64,000 nt of DNA, from positions 124,001 to 188,000 of the forward strand of contig NZ_BJYY01000002.1 of the NCBI RefSeq assembly GCF_007991755.1, read 5' to 3'. Positions 7,373-15,967 of the stretch are shown here, piece after piece (position 1 is the first letter of the stretch; each line of letters starts with the position of its first letter). The position numbers and the translations under genes are program-made. The notes beneath the pieces were generated by a model. It was given only the letters and a program-made list of their open reading frames with translations, searched no databases and was not told where the DNA came from. The DNA is from Cellulomonas aerilata (GTDB lineage Bacteria > Actinomycetota > Actinomycetes > Actinomycetales > Cellulomonadaceae).

Positions 7373-8971
7373 TCAGTCCTCGAGGATCGTGGCCATCCAG
7401 GCCTCGACGTCCTCCGGGCGCCGAGGGAGCGCGGCCGACAGGTTCTCGTTGCCCTCCGCGGTGACCAGGACGTCGTCCTCGATCCGCACGCCGATGCCGC
7501 GGTACTCCTCGGGCACCGCCAGGTCGTCGGACTTGAAGTACAGGCCGGGCTCGATGGTGAACACCATGCCGGGCTCCAGGACGGCGTCCAGGTACATCTC
7601 CCGGCGGGCCTGCGCGCAGTCGTGCACGTCGAGCCCCAGGTGGTGGCTCGTGCCGTGCACCATCCAGCGCCGGTGGTGCTGGCCCTCGGGGTCCAGCGAC
7701 TCCTGCGCCGTCCCCGGGAGCAGCCCCCACTCGGCGAGCCGCTCCGCGATGACGACCATCGCCGCGGCGTGCACGTCGCGGAAGCGTGCGCCCGGGACGG
7801 CGACCGCGAAGGCGGCGTCGGCGGCGTCCAGGACGGCGGTGTAGACCCGGCGCTGGACGTCGGTGAACGTCCCGTCGACCGGCAGGGTGCGCGTCACGTC
7901 CGCGGTGTAGAGCGAGTCGGCCTCCACGCCGGCGTCGACGAGCACCAGGTCGCCGGGGCGCACCGGCCCGTCGTTCTGCGTCCAGTGCAGCGTGGTGGCG
8001 TGCTCGCCGGCGGCCGCGATCGTCTCGTACCCGACGGCGTTGCCCTCCAGCCGCGCGTGGGCGGCGAAGGTCCCCTCGATGACCCGCTCGCCGCGGGGGT
8101 GCTCCGCGGCGACCGGCAGGTCCCGGACGACCTTCGCGAAGCCGGCGACCGTGGAGTCGACGGCGCCGCGCAGCTCGGCGATCTCGTGCTCGTCCTTGAC
8201 CAGCCGCAGCTCGGAGAGCGCCTCGGCCAGGCGGGCGTCGTCCAGCCCGGCGTCCTCGGCGGCGCGGATCTCCTCCACGACCGCCTCCACCGCCTCGTCC
8301 GCGCCGGGCACCACGAGCAGCCGGACGCCGTCCGGGCCGACGTCCTTGGCCAGCGCGTCGCGCAGCGAGTCCAGGTCGGCGGTCCGGATGCCGGTGAGGG
8401 TGGCGACGTCGTCCAGCGTGGGGCGGGCGCCGACCCAGAACTCCCCGATGCGCGAGTCGGCGTAGAACTCCTCGCTGTCCCGGCCGGCGAGCGGGCGCAG
8501 GTAGAGCACGGCCTCGTGCGCCGGGCCGTCGGCGCCGTCCGCGCTGCCGTCCGTGCCGACGGGGTGCAGGACGAGGACGGCGTCGGGCTCCTGCTCGGTG
8601 CCCAGCCCGGTCAGGTGCGCGAACGCGGAGTGCGGCCGGAACCGGTAGTCCGTGTCGTTGCTGCGCACCTTGAAGCCGCCGGCCGGGACGACCAGGCGCG
8701 CACCGGGGAACTGCGCCGACAGCCGCTCCCGACGTCGCGCGGTGTACGGCGCCGCGGGACCCGGCCGGACCGCGAGGTCGGGCCGCTCGCCCCACCCGGA
8801 GGTGATGAACGCCTTGAACGCCGCGGAGGACGGGCGCTGGGAGCGGTTGTCGCCGCGGGACTCCAGCGGCTGCTCCTCCGTGCCCGCCTCGGGCAGCGTC
8901 TCGGGGGCGGCCTCGAGAGCGGCCTCGGGGGAGCGGTCGGGCGCGGCGGTGGGCGTGGTCGGCTCGGTCAT
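7373..8971 (-). CDS. pepP: Xaa-Pro aminopeptidase (aminopeptidase P, M24B)
   Basis: The protein of about 532 residues has an N-terminal creatinase-like domain (the segment containing FRPHSAFAHLTGLG) and a C-terminal pita-bread M24 domain. Candidate metal ligands are present: DAGVEAD, TADVTRTLP, HGTSHHLGLDVHD, TIEPGLYF and GIGVRIEDD. The enzyme removes an N-terminal residue that precedes proline. The first 50 residues are Pro/Glu-rich and not part of the family core. An ATG at 8980 would add three residues; a weak CACGGT box 6 nt before it makes that start possible too. Confidence 0.92.
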   Translation of the reverse strand: MTEPTTPTAAPDRSPEAALEAAPETLPEAGTEEQPLESRGDNRSQRPSSAAFKAFITSGWGERPDLAVRPGPAAPYTARRRERLSAQFPGARLVVPAGGFKVRSNDTDYRFRPHSAFAHLTGLGTEQEPDAVLVLHPVGTDGSADGADGPAHEAVLYLRPLAGRDSEEFYADSRIGEFWVGARPTLDDVATLTGIRTADLDSLRDALAKDVGPDGVRLLVVPGADEAVEAVVEEIRAAEDAGLDDARLAEALSELRLVKDEHEIAELRGAVDSTVAGFAKVVRDLPVAAEHPRGERVIEGTFAAHARLEGNAVGYETIAAAGEHATTLHWTQNDGPVRPGDLVLVDAGVEADSLYTADVTRTLPVDGTFTDVQRRVYTAVLDAADAAFAVAVPGARFRDVHAAAMVVIAERLAEWGLLPGTAQESLDPEGQHHRRWMVHGTSHHLGLDVHDCAQARREMYLDAVLEPGMVFTIEPGLYFKSDDLAVPEEYRGIGVRIEDDVLVTAEGNENLSAALPRRPEDVEAWMATILED

Positions 8972-9068
8972 GCGCCCCATCGTCCCACCGTGCCGGCGGG
9001 CGCCGTCCGTCCGGCGCGACGGCGACGCGACGGGACGGCGGGCGCACGGGACGCCACCGGCCAGCGCC

Positions 9069-9074
9069 TACCCT
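9069..9074 (+). promoter_or_regulatory. -10 element for leaderless PHP gene
   Basis: TACCCT ends 7 nt before the GTG start at 9082; no ribosome binding site is present. Confidence 0.5.
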
Positions 9075-9081
9075 GAGCACC

Positions 9082-9924
9082 GTGCTGATCGACCTCCATG
9101 CCCACTCCACCGCGTCGGACGGGACCGACGCACCGGCCGGGGTGGTCCTCGCGGCGGCCGCGGCCGGCCTCGACGTCGTCGCGCTCACCGACCACGACAC
9201 GACCGCCGGCTGGGCGGACGCCGCCGCGCAGGCCTCGGTCACGGGCGTCACCGTCGTGCTCGGCAGCGAGATCTCGGCGCGCTGGGACGGCATCAGCGTC
9301 CACCTGCTCAGCTACCTGCACGACCCGACCCACCCGGCCCTGCTGGCGGAGTCGTCGCGCACGCGCGCCGCCCGCCTGGACCGCGCGCGCACGATGGTCG
9401 ACCACCTCGCCGAGGACTTCGGGCTGACGTGGGAGGACGTCATGGCGCACACCGGCGCCGACGCGACGGTGGGCCGTCCGCACATCGCCGACGCGCTCGT
9501 CGCCCGCGGCGTCGTCGCGGACCGCAGCGCGGCCTTCGCCACGATGCTCGTGCCGTCCTCGCGCTACTACGTCCCGCACTACGCCCCCGACGCGGTCGAC
9601 GCCGTCGCCGCGATCCGTGCGTCCGGCGGGGTGCCGGTGTTCGCGCACCCGGGCGCGGACGCCCGCGGGCGGGTCGTGCCGGACGTCGCCGTCGAGCAGC
9701 TCGCCGACGCCGGCCTGGCCGGGCTCGAGGTGCACCACCGCGACCACGACCCGCGGCAGCGGGCGCGGCTCGCAGCGCTCGCGGACCGGCTCGGGCTGCT
9801 GGTCACGGGGTCCAGCGACTACCACGGGACCGGCAAGCCGAACCTGCTGGGGGAGAACACCACCGCACCGGACGTGCTCGACCGCATCGCGGAGCAGGGC
9901 ACGACGGCGGTGGTCCGCCCGTGA
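9082..9924 (+). CDS. PHP-domain phosphoesterase (nucleoside 3',5'-bisphosphate / RNase AM type)
   Basis: This 280-aa protein begins with the PHP signature DLHAHSTASDGT, continues with ALTDHDTTAGW and later HPGAD and GSSDYHG motifs, which supply the His and Asp ligands of the tri-metal centre. Homologues hydrolyse 3',5'-nucleoside bisphosphates or trim short RNAs 5' to 3'; the exact substrate cannot be read from sequence. The GTG start is supported by the upstream TACCCT box. The stop codon shares one base with the marC start (TGATG). Confidence 0.85.
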   Translation: MLIDLHAHSTASDGTDAPAGVVLAAAAAGLDVVALTDHDTTAGWADAAAQASVTGVTVVLGSEISARWDGISVHLLSYLHDPTHPALLAESSRTRAARLDRARTMVDHLAEDFGLTWEDVMAHTGADATVGRPHIADALVARGVVADRSAAFATMLVPSSRYYVPHYAPDAVDAVAAIRASGGVPVFAHPGADARGRVVPDVAVEQLADAGLAGLEVHHRDHDPRQRARLAALADRLGLLVTGSSDYHGTGKPNLLGENTTAPDVLDRIAEQGTTAVVRP

Positions 9925-10544
9925 TGGAGCTGTTCGACCCGCGACTGTTCTCCGAGGTCTTCATCACGCTCTTCGTCATCATGGACCCGCCGGGGACCGT
10001 CCCGATCTTCCTCGGTCTGACCGGGGCGATGACCGGCCGCCAGCGCACCCGCGCCGCCCGCCAGGCGATCCTCGTCGCGTTCGGCGTCATCGCCGCGTTC
10101 GCCCTGTTCGGGCAGAACCTCCTCGACTACATGCACATCTCCCTGCCGGCGCTGCAGGCGTCCGGGGGTCTGCTGCTGCTGCTCGTGGCGATGGAGCTCC
10201 TGACCGGCAAGATGGAGGAGCCGGCACCGTCCGGCAACACCGGCGTCAACGTCGCCCTCGTGCCGCTGGGCACGCCGCTGCTGGCCGGCCCCGGCGCGAT
10301 CGTGGCCACGATGGTCTTCGTCAGCGGGTCGGACGAGTCCCTGTCCGACTGGGTGTCCATCGGCACGGCGCTGCTGGCCGTGCACGTGTGCCTGTACCTG
10401 TCGATGCGGTTCGCGAACCTCATCCACCGGGTCCTCAAGGACAGCGGCGTGATCCTGGTCAGCCGCATCGCCGGCCTGCTCCTGGCCGCCATCGCCGTGC
10501 AGCTCGTGGCGGACGCGGTCCGGGCGTTCATCGAGGCCGGCTGA
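9924..10544 (+). CDS. MarC family integral membrane protein
   Basis: A 206-aa membrane protein with six hydrophobic segments and the conserved MarC features FITLFVIMDPPGTVPIFL near the N-terminus and VPLGTPLLAGPGAI in the middle. MarC proteins are of unresolved function; an early link to multiple antibiotic resistance was not upheld. It is coupled to the upstream PHP gene and overlaps the convergent tetR gene by 17 bp. Confidence 0.9.
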   Translation: MELFDPRLFSEVFITLFVIMDPPGTVPIFLGLTGAMTGRQRTRAARQAILVAFGVIAAFALFGQNLLDYMHISLPALQASGGLLLLLVAMELLTGKMEEPAPSGNTGVNVALVPLGTPLLAGPGAIVATMVFVSGSDESLSDWVSIGTALLAVHVCLYLSMRFANLIHRVLKDSGVILVSRIAGLLLAAIAVQLVADAVRAFIEAG

Positions 10545-11127
10545 CCCCTCCCGCCCCGGCGCCGGCGTCCGGACCCGCGAGCGCCGCAGCGAGCCGTCGG
10601 ACGCCGAACGCGAAGGCCTCGTCGACGTCCCCGCCGAGCGCGAACGCACCGGCGAGCTCCATGGTGATGAACCCGTGCGCCCAGGCGGTCACGGTCCGCG
10701 CCGCCGGCAGGGCGTCGGCCGGTCCGGCGAGGGCCGCCGCGACGCGCAGCACGGGAGCGCTGGCGCGGGCGAGCGCCTCGCGGTCGGGTCGCGCAGCGGC
10801 CGGGCCGGGCACGAAGATCAGCCCGTAGCCGGCCGGGGCGCTGCGGGCGAACGCGCGCAGCGCCCCGGCCAGCGCCGCGAGGTCCCGGACCGCGTCGCCC
10901 GAGTCCGGCACCGCGGCGAGCCGCTCACCCAGGGCCTCGACGGTCGCCGCGGCCACCAGCCGGACCAGGTGGTCACGGTCCGCCACCCGCTTGTACAGGG
11001 ACGGGGCCCGGACCCCGACGCGCGCGGCCACGGCCTGCATGGTCAGCCCGGCGACGCCGTCCGCCTCGAGCACGGCCCGTCCGGCGGTGACGACGGCCTC
11101 CAGCGAGGTGCGCTCCGGTGCCGGCAT
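10528..11127 (-). CDS. TetR/AcrR family regulator with WHG-type C-terminal domain
   Basis: The 199-aa protein has an N-terminal TetR HTH (about 8-55: GLTMQAVAARVGVRAPSLYKRV) and a C-terminal TetR_C_33-like domain with the WAHGFITMELAGAF motif at about 150-163. A GGAGGGAG ribosome binding site precedes the ATG. It is divergent from a metallo-beta-lactamase-fold gene, and the shared promoter region has two identical-arm inverted repeats, so it probably represses both genes. The ligand is unknown. Confidence 0.9.
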   Translation of the reverse strand: MPAPERTSLEAVVTAGRAVLEADGVAGLTMQAVAARVGVRAPSLYKRVADRDHLVRLVAAATVEALGERLAAVPDSGDAVRDLAALAGALRAFARSAPAGYGLIFVPGPAAARPDREALARASAPVLRVAAALAGPADALPAARTVTAWAHGFITMELAGAFALGGDVDEAFAFGVRRLAAALAGPDAGAGAGGVSRPR

Positions 11128-11189
11128 GACGCTCCCTCCGGGCTTCGACGACGTGCCGGCCGCCGGGTCGGGTCACCGCGGCGGGACGG

Positions 11190-11210
11190 AAGGCTATTGA
11201 CCGTAGCCTT
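11190..11210. promoter_or_regulatory. Operator site 1 for the divergent TetR
   Basis: Perfect inverted repeat: arms aaggcta and tagcctt (7 bp each) separated by 7 bp. It is one of two copies in the intergenic region. Confidence 0.75.
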
Positions 11211-11234
11211 CACCGGAGCCTATCGTCTCCGACG

Positions 11235-11255
11235 AAGGCTAACGACCGTAGCCTT
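11235..11255. promoter_or_regulatory. Operator site 2 for the divergent TetR
   Basis: Same perfect arms (aaggcta / tagcctt) with a 7-bp spacer, differing from site 1 only at two spacer positions. The centres of the two sites are 45 bp apart, and site 2 lies 22 bp before the plus-strand start codon. Confidence 0.75.
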
Positions 11256-11277
11256 GTCGACGACGTGAGGACGCACC

Positions 11278-12006
11278 ATGAGGCTGGCACCCGGTCTGCA
11301 CCGCATCGGCAACGACCTCGTCGCCGCCTACCTCGTGGTGACGCCGGACGGCGTCACCGTCGTCGACGCCGCGCTGGCCGGCCACTGGCGCGAGCTGGTC
11401 GCGGAGCTCGCGACCGTCGGCCGGACGCCGGCGGACGTGCGCGGCGTCGTCCTCACGCACGGCGACACCGACCACCTCGGCTTCGCCGAGCGGCTGCGCC
11501 GGGACCACGGGGTGCCGGTGCACGTGCACCGCGCCGACGCCGACCGTGCCCGGGGCCGGGTCAAGGCGGCGGCGACGTGGGGTCGCGTCAACCCGGTCGC
11601 GACCGCGCGGTTCCTGGCGTACGCGGCCCGCAGGGGCGGCCTGCGGACCACCTACCTCACCGAGGTGGTCGAGGTCGACGACGGCCAGGTGCTCGACCTG
11701 CCCGGCGCGCCGCGCGTCATCGGGCTGCCGGGCCACTCGCCGGGGAGCGTCGCCGTGCACGTCTCGTCGGTCGGGGCGCTGTTCGTCGGCGACGCGCTGA
11801 CGACCCGGCACGTGCTGACCGGGCACCGCGGCGCGCAGCCGGCCCCGTTCACCGACGACCCCGACGGTGCGCTGGCCTCGCTGGAACAGCTCGCCGGGCT
11901 CGAGGCGGCGTGGGTCCTGCCCGGGCACGGCACCCCGTGGACCGCCGGTGTCGACGCCGCGGTCCGCGCGGTCCGGGCGGCCGCGCCGGTGGGTCGCCCC
12001 CGCTGA
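11278..12006 (+). CDS. Metallo-beta-lactamase fold hydrolase
   Basis: The 242-aa protein has the MBL signature THGDTDHLG (residues 60-68), a later GLPGHSPGS motif, GDALTTR and a final LPGHGTPW, giving the usual His/Asp metal ligands. It most resembles stand-alone glyoxalase II/hydrolase-type members; substrate is unknown. It is controlled by the divergent TetR, judged by the operator pair upstream, and has a GTGAGG-type ribosome binding site before the ATG. Confidence 0.88.
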   Translation: MRLAPGLHRIGNDLVAAYLVVTPDGVTVVDAALAGHWRELVAELATVGRTPADVRGVVLTHGDTDHLGFAERLRRDHGVPVHVHRADADRARGRVKAAATWGRVNPVATARFLAYAARRGGLRTTYLTEVVEVDDGQVLDLPGAPRVIGLPGHSPGSVAVHVSSVGALFVGDALTTRHVLTGHRGAQPAPFTDDPDGALASLEQLAGLEAAWVLPGHGTPWTAGVDAAVRAVRAAAPVGRPR

Positions 12007-12018
12007 GGCGTCCGGGTT

Positions 12019-12048
12019 GCCCGTGCCCGTGCCCGTGCCCGTGCCCGT
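12019..12048. repeat. Five tandem copies of gcccgt
   Basis: A 6-bp unit is repeated five times just after the MBL gene stop and before the terminator hairpin. Confidence 0.85.
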
Positions 12049-12054
12049 GACGTG

Positions 12055-12090
12055 CCGAGGGCCGCGGACGGTGTCGTCCGCGGCCCTCGG
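12055..12090. terminator. 16-bp perfect hairpin terminator
   Basis: Bases 12055-12070 pair with 12075-12090 around a gtgt loop. It lies between the convergent MBL and DEAD-box genes. Confidence 0.85.
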
Positions 12091-12138
12091 GCCGAGCGTC
12101 GGTCGGGGGGAGCCGACCGGTGGTCGCGTGCGACCGGG

Positions 12139-13887
12139 TCAGCCGTCGGTGCCGGACGACGCCTCGGTGGCCGGGCCGGACCCACCACCGCTGCGCGTGC
12201 GGCGGCGGCTGCGGCTGCGGCGCGGCTGGTCGCCACCGGACGCGGCCGGGCCGACGCCGGCCTCGACCGGCTCGGCCGCCGTCGCGCGGCTCCGGTCGGC
12301 CTGGCCGGTCCCGTCGGAGGTGCGCGGGGTCGCCGGGCGCCCGTCGGCGCCGTCGCGCGAGCCGGACCCGCTGCGGCCGGAGCCACTGCGTGCGCCGTCG
12401 CTGCGTGCGCCGTCACCGCGCCCGCCCTCGCGGCGGCCGCCGGAACGAAGGCCGCCCTCGCGCCCGCCGGAGCGGGACCCGCCGTCACGTCCGCCGTCGT
12501 GCCCGCGCCCACCGCCGGCGCCACCGGCCGGCGAGTGCCGCTTGCCGGTCTCCCCGAGGTCCTCGAGCCTCTCGCCCTCCAGACCCTCGCGGGTCCGGGC
12601 TGCCTGCGGCAGCGTGCCCTTGGTCCCGGCCGGGATGCCGAGGTCGGAGTACAGGTGCGGGGAGCTGGAGTACGTCTCGACCGGCTCGGGGATGCCCAGG
12701 TCGAGCACCTTGTTGATGAGCCCCCAGCGCGGCAGGTCGTCCCAGTCGACGAACGTCACCGCGGTGCCCTTGTTGCCTGCGCGACCCGTGCGGCCGGTGC
12801 GGTGCAGGTAGGTCTTCTCGTCCTCGGGGCACTGGTAGTTGACGACGTGCGTGACGTCGTCCACGTCGATGCCGCGGGCCGCGACGTCGGTCGCGACCAG
12901 GACGTCGACCTTGCCGTTGCGGAACGCCCGGAGCGCCTGCTCGCGCGCGCCCTGGCCCAGGTCGCCGTGGATGGCGCCCGCGGCGAACCCGCGGGCCACG
13001 AGCTCGTCGGCGACCTTGGCGGCGGTCCGCTTCGTCCGGGCGAAGACGATCGTCAGGCCGCGGCCCTCCGCCTGCAGCAGCCGGGCGAGCACCTCGACCT
13101 TGTCGAGGGCGTGCGCCCGGTAGACGACCTGCTTGATGTTCTTGACCGTCTGGCCGCCGTCGTCCGGGTCGTTGGCGCGGATGTGCGTCGGCTGGGTCAT
13201 GTAGCGCCGGGCCATGGCCACGACCGCGCCCGGCATGGTCGCCGAGAACAGCATGGTGTGGCGCGAGGCGGGCGTGCGGGACAGCAGCTTCTCGACGTCC
13301 GGCAGGAAGCCCAGGTCGAGCATCTCGTCGGCCTCGTCCAGGACGACGCAGCCCACCGCGGTCAGGTCCAGGTAGCCCTGGTTGAGCAGGTCGATCATCC
13401 GGCCCGGGGTCCCGACCACCACGTCGACGCCGGACTGCAGCGCGCTGACCTGCGGCTCGTAGGCGCGGCCCCCGTACAGCTGGACGATGCGGACCGAGCG
13501 GCGCGCGGACGCCGTCTGCAGGTCACCGGCGACCTGGACCGCGAGCTCACGGGTGGGGACGACGACGAGCGCCTGCGGCTTGCCCGGGGCGCGCAGGGTC
13601 TCGTGGCCCTCCTCGCCCGGTGCCACCACGCGGTGCAGCAGCGGGATGCCGAAGCCGAGGGTCTTGCCGGTCCCCGTCTTCGCCTGGCCGATGATGTCGT
13701 GCCCGGACAGCGCGACCGGCAGGGTCATCGCCTGGATGGGGAACGGGCTGAGGATGCCGGCGTCGGCGAGCGCCTGGACGATCTCGGGGCGGACGTCGAA
13801 GTCCGCGAAGGTCGGGTTGTGCGCCTGCACGCTGCTGTGCTCGGCGGGGCCCGCGGAGGGCTCGAAGGTGTGGTCGGTCGTGGTCAC
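12139..13887 (-). CDS. DEAD-box ATP-dependent RNA helicase
   Basis: The 582-aa protein has all DEAD-box motifs: AKTGTGKT (69-76), PTRELAVQ, GTPGRM, VLDEADEML, SATMP, then ATDVAARGIDV and HRTGRTGRAG in the second RecA domain. The C-terminal 150 residues are Gly/Arg/Ser-rich with RGG-like repeats and a basic tail, typical of RNA-binding extensions. Such helicases remodel RNA in ribosome assembly and mRNA decay. The start is a GTG at 13887 with GAGG upstream. It opens a conserved actinobacterial gene order with a ferritin-like protein, DUF3107, TetR, DUF3152 and AdnAB. Confidence 0.93.
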   Translation of the reverse strand: MTTTDHTFEPSAGPAEHSSVQAHNPTFADFDVRPEIVQALADAGILSPFPIQAMTLPVALSGHDIIGQAKTGTGKTLGFGIPLLHRVVAPGEEGHETLRAPGKPQALVVVPTRELAVQVAGDLQTASARRSVRIVQLYGGRAYEPQVSALQSGVDVVVGTPGRMIDLLNQGYLDLTAVGCVVLDEADEMLDLGFLPDVEKLLSRTPASRHTMLFSATMPGAVVAMARRYMTQPTHIRANDPDDGGQTVKNIKQVVYRAHALDKVEVLARLLQAEGRGLTIVFARTKRTAAKVADELVARGFAAGAIHGDLGQGAREQALRAFRNGKVDVLVATDVAARGIDVDDVTHVVNYQCPEDEKTYLHRTGRTGRAGNKGTAVTFVDWDDLPRWGLINKVLDLGIPEPVETYSSSPHLYSDLGIPAGTKGTLPQAARTREGLEGERLEDLGETGKRHSPAGGAGGGRGHDGGRDGGSRSGGREGGLRSGGRREGGRGDGARSDGARSGSGRSGSGSRDGADGRPATPRTSDGTGQADRSRATAAEPVEAGVGPAASGGDQPRRSRSRRRTRSGGGSGPATEASSGTDG

Positions 13888-14120
13888 GTCAGGTGCCTCA
13901 CGTGCTGGTCAGCGAGAGGGCCGGGCGCTGGCCCGGGAGACGGCGGGCGCTGACGCGGGTGCCGGGTCGGGAGCGGGCCTCATCGCTGAGGAGTGGCCGG
14001 CAGCCGATCGTGGAAGTGTCACCGAGCCAGGCGCGGGGCGTCTGCGGGGCGATGCGGTCGGGACGACCGGGCAACCGATGTACGCGTCCATGCTATCTGA
14101 CGCCGGTCCGGGCGCATCGG

Positions 14121-14126
14121 TAGGGT
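14121..14126 (+). promoter_or_regulatory. -10 element upstream of ferritin-like gene
   Basis: TAGGGT ends 7 nt before the ATG at 14134. A GGAGG also lies directly before the ATG, but its spacing to the start codon is too short for a normal ribosome site, so a leaderless start is plausible. Confidence 0.45.
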
Positions 14127-14133
14127 CTGGAGG

Positions 14134-14868
14134 ATGACCTCAGCCACGACGGCGCCACCCGAGAGCGCCGACCGGACCGACGTCCTGGCGCTGCTCGGCC
14201 TGGTCGCCCACCTCGAGCTCGTGGCCTTCACGCGTCTCGCCGCCGACTCCGCGCTCGCGCCCACCACCGACCAGCGGCTGCGTCTGATGCGGTTCTCGGC
14301 GGGCGCGGTCGCGCGCCTGGAGCGGATCTTCGAGCACATCGAGGAGCTGGGCGGTCGACCGGACGCCGAGCTCGAGCGGTACGCCCGCGTCCTGGAGGAC
14401 TTCGACGCCCGCACGACCCCCGGGTCCTGGTGGGAGCGGATGCTCAACGCCTACGTCGGGTACGGCGTCGCCGACGACTTCTGCAAGGCCGCCGCCGCCG
14501 GCCTGGACCCCCGGACCCGCGAGCTGGTCATGGACGTGCTCGACGGCGCCAGCCACGCCGACCTGACGGTCGCCACCCTCTCCGAGGCCGCGGCGCGCGA
14601 CGACGTCCTGGCGTCGCGGCTCGCGCTGTGGGGCCGGCGGCTGGTCGGCGAGGCGCTCGGTGTCGTGCAGACGCTGCTGGTCAGCCAGCCGGCGCTGGCC
14701 CGTCTAGCGCTGGACGGCGGGGACGCCGGTGCGGACCGCACGGCCCCGACCGGGACGGCCCCGACCGGGTCGACCCCGGCGGACACCGCGGAGCTCACCG
14801 CCCGGCTGTTCGGCCGACTGACCGCCGAGCACACCCGCCGGATGGGACGGCTCGGGCTCACCGCCTGA
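14134..14868 (+). CDS. Ferritin-like fold protein (MiaE-related family)
   Basis: This 244-aa all-helical protein matches the ferritin-like proteins that sit between a DEAD helicase and DUF3107 in Actinobacteria. Glu and His residues spaced as in di-iron four-helix bundles are visible (HLELVAF near 29, RLERIFEHIEEL near 65-75). A distant relation to tRNA hydroxylase MiaE is likely; enzymatic activity is unproven. The last 50 residues include a Thr/Ala/Pro-rich insert with a repeated TAPTG unit. A strong hairpin terminator follows. Confidence 0.78.
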   Translation: MTSATTAPPESADRTDVLALLGLVAHLELVAFTRLAADSALAPTTDQRLRLMRFSAGAVARLERIFEHIEELGGRPDAELERYARVLEDFDARTTPGSWWERMLNAYVGYGVADDFCKAAAAGLDPRTRELVMDVLDGASHADLTVATLSEAAARDDVLASRLALWGRRLVGEALGVVQTLLVSQPALARLALDGGDAGADRTAPTGTAPTGSTPADTAELTARLFGRLTAEHTRRMGRLGLTA

Positions 14869-14879
14869 CGCACGCGACG

Positions 14880-14913
14880 ACGGGCGCCGTCCGCAGCTGC
14901 GGACGGCGCCCGT
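14880..14913. terminator. 34-bp perfect palindrome terminator
   Basis: A fully self-complementary stretch centred on agct lies between convergent genes ending at 14868 and 14956. Confidence 0.85.
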
Positions 14914-14955
14914 TCGGTGCCCTGCGGTCGTGCGGCGGGTGTCCCGCCGCTGCGC

Positions 14956-15180
14956 TCAGAGCGAGCCGAAGCCCACCCGGCGCGTCTCCTCCGAGCCGAT
15001 CTCGACGTACCCGATCGAGCGCGTCGGGACGATGAGCCGACGGCCCCGGCTGTCGCGCAGTTCGAGGAACGGCTTGCCGTCCAGCGCCGCCTGCACGGCG
15101 CCGGCGACCTCCTCCGACGTCTGGTCGGACTCGACCACCAGCTCGCGGGCCAGGTGCTGCACGCCGATCGTGATGTCCAC
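14956..15180 (-). CDS. DUF3107 family protein
   Basis: A 74-aa protein with the DUF3107 pattern: start VDITIGVQHLARELVVESDQ, a central helix, then GRRLIVPTRSIGYVEIGSEE and the ending RRVGFG. The start is a GTG with an AGAGG site upstream. It is an actinobacterial small protein of unknown function that is reliably found near a TetR gene and AdnAB genes, as here. Confidence 0.92.
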   Translation of the reverse strand: MDITIGVQHLARELVVESDQTSEEVAGAVQAALDGKPFLELRDSRGRRLIVPTRSIGYVEIGSEETRRVGFGSL

Positions 15181-15270
15181 GGTGCCTCTTCTCCGTCGTG
15201 TCCCCGCGGCCTGTCATCCGGTCGCGTCGTGCCGGCACCGCCTGAGCCGGTGCGCGAGCCGCCGTCAATC

Positions 15271-15927
15271 CTAGGCGGTCGTGCCGTACTCGTAGTCCTC
15301 GCGGATCAGGCCCGCCACCCCGTGCCACGCCAGGCGCGCGACGAGGTCGACGGCGTCGTCCACCTCGAGGCCGCCCCCGCCGCGGAAGCGGCTGGTGGCG
15401 CCGGTCTGCGCCATGCCGACGAGCGTCGCCGCGAGCAGTGCGGTGTGGTCGGTGGGGAGCCCGGTGACGTCCCCGAGCACCCGGGCGATCCCGCGGGCGG
15501 CCTCCGATCCGGCGCCTTCCACTCGTGCCCGGACGGCGGCGTCGTGCGTGACGTCGGACTCGAAGAGCAGCGACGAGGACTCCCCGGCGACCTCCACGAA
15601 GTCGAAGTACGCCCGTACCAGCGCCTGGACGACGCCGCGGCCGTCGCCGCGGTGGACCGGACCCTGCTCGATCGGCTCCAGCGCCTGGTCGACCGCGCGC
15701 AGCAGCTCGACCCCCTGCTCCTCGACGACGGCGAGGTACAGGTCCAGCTTGGAGGGGAAGTGCCGGTACAGGACGGGCTTGGACACCTGGGCGCGCTCGG
15801 CGATGTCGTCCATGGAGACGTGGTGGAAGCCGTCGCCGGAGAACAGGTCGCGCGCGACCAGGAGGACCTGGGCCCGACGGGCGTCGCGCGGCATGCGGGG
15901 GCTGCGCGGTCGCTCGGCTGGGGTCAC
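15271..15927 (-). CDS. TetR/AcrR family regulator
   Basis: The 218-aa protein has a TetR HTH at about 20-65 (VSMDDIAERAQVSKPVLYRHFPSKLDLY) and an all-helical ligand domain. An internal ATG at 15894 is the alternative start. I prefer the GTG at 15927 because TACCAT lies 7 nt upstream, giving a leaderless start, and because the extra residues (RSPRMPRDARR) match the usual N-terminus of this conserved family. It sits between DUF3107 and DUF3152 in conserved order; its target genes are unknown. Confidence 0.88.
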   Translation of the reverse strand: MTPAERPRSPRMPRDARRAQVLLVARDLFSGDGFHHVSMDDIAERAQVSKPVLYRHFPSKLDLYLAVVEEQGVELLRAVDQALEPIEQGPVHRGDGRGVVQALVRAYFDFVEVAGESSSLLFESDVTHDAAVRARVEGAGSEAARGIARVLGDVTGLPTDHTALLAATLVGMAQTGATSRFRGGGGLEVDDAVDLVARLAWHGVAGLIREDYEYGTTA

Positions 15928-15934
15928 CCGGCGA

Positions 15935-15940
15935 ATGGTA
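15935..15940 (-). promoter_or_regulatory. -10 element for leaderless tetR
   Basis: TACCAT on the minus strand ends 7 nt before the GTG at 15927, which supports this start. Confidence 0.5.
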
Positions 15941-15967
15941 GCCAGCACCCCTGACCGGGGGGACGAT

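Noticed and set aside
12019-12048. Regulatory iteron array made of gcccgt repeats
   Set aside because: A 6-bp simple repeat between convergent gene ends beside a terminator is better explained as slippage.
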